DNA from: an uncultured Peptococcaceae bacterium
GTDB lineage: Bacteria > Bacillota > Peptococcia > Peptococcales > Peptococcaceae
Direction: 5' to 3'
DNA length: 5,817 bases
NCBI GenBank assembly: GCA_938044045.1
Contig: CALIQN010000124.1
Location: 1 to 5,817, forward strand
Shown one piece after another: positions 5,765 through 5,817 of this stretch. A program made the translations under genes and the position numbers. How positions within the stretch are numbered: the first letter of the stretch is position 1; every line of letters starts with the position of its first letter. The notes under the pieces are model-generated. The model did not search any database and had not been told where the DNA came from. It saw nothing but the letters and a program-made list of their open reading frames with translations.

Positions 5765-5817
5765 TGCCTCGAGGCGGAATCGAACCACCGACACGAGGAT
5801 TTTCAGTCCTCTGCTCT
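5765..5817 (-). tRNA. tRNA-Phe (GAA), partial, cut by the window edge
   Basis: Read on the minus strand from 5817, this shows the 3' half of the D stem (AGAGC), the anticodon stem GAGGA/TCCTC with 7-nt loop CTGAAAA (5800-5806, anticodon GAA, hence Phe), the variable loop GTGTC, and the T arm GGTGG-TTCGATT-CCGCC. The 3' acceptor strand TCGAGGC (5766-5772) and discriminator A (5765) follow. The 5' acceptor strand and start of the D arm, about 20 nt, lie beyond the window. The bases after the discriminator are CGT, not CCA, so the CCA end must be added by tRNA nucleotidyltransferase. The GGTTCGATTCC core and a perfect anticodon stem make the call firm. Confidence 0.95.

Noticed and set aside
1..5817. 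CRISPR array, insertion sequence, prophage, toxin-antitoxin or novel system
   Set aside because: No spaced direct repeats, transposase-like or phage-like frames were seen. Nearly all the sequence is accounted for by known housekeeping genes and short regulatory gaps.

Overview
The window is an ordinary housekeeping region of a low-GC Gram-positive-type bacterium (AT-rich by eye, with strong AGGAGG-type ribosome binding sites). A RuvC Holliday-junction resolvase next to ruvA-ruvB points away from Bacilli, which generally use RecU. The order ruvC-ruvA-ruvB-queA-tgt-yajC is familiar from Clostridia and Negativicutes. A menaquinone-type prenyltransferase would suit a respiring or fumarate-reducing member such as a Negativicute, but that placement is inference.

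Layout from left to right: a plus-strand UbiA/MenA-family prenyltransferase gene (47-952) ends at a strong bidirectional terminator (951-993). Everything else lies on the minus strand and is read from right to left. A partial tRNA-Phe(GAA) (5765-5817) is followed by its own terminator (5728-5758). A short gap then holds a plausible promoter and the ribosome binding site of a compact six-gene cluster: ruvC (5182-5655), ruvA (4566-5177), ruvB (3507-4559), queA (2498-3520), tgt (1380-2488) and yajC (1001-1363). The cluster ends at the same bidirectional terminator. Gaps between genes are 4 to 16 nt, and ruvB and queA overlap by 14 nt, so one transcript with translational coupling is likely.

The cluster joins three functions. 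RuvA, RuvB and RuvC branch-migrate and cut Holliday junctions. Tgt and QueA act in succession in making queuosine in tRNA. YajC is an accessory of the Sec translocon.

The one real anomaly is tgt. It is broken by an apparent one-base deletion near 1785-1789. This splits a 369-residue protein into a 234-residue part, which runs on for 18 aberrant residues, and a 135-residue part carrying the catalytic nucleophile and the zinc site. If real, tRNA-guanine transglycosylase is lost while queA remains intact. No mobile element, CRISPR array, phage gene or undescribed system was seen.
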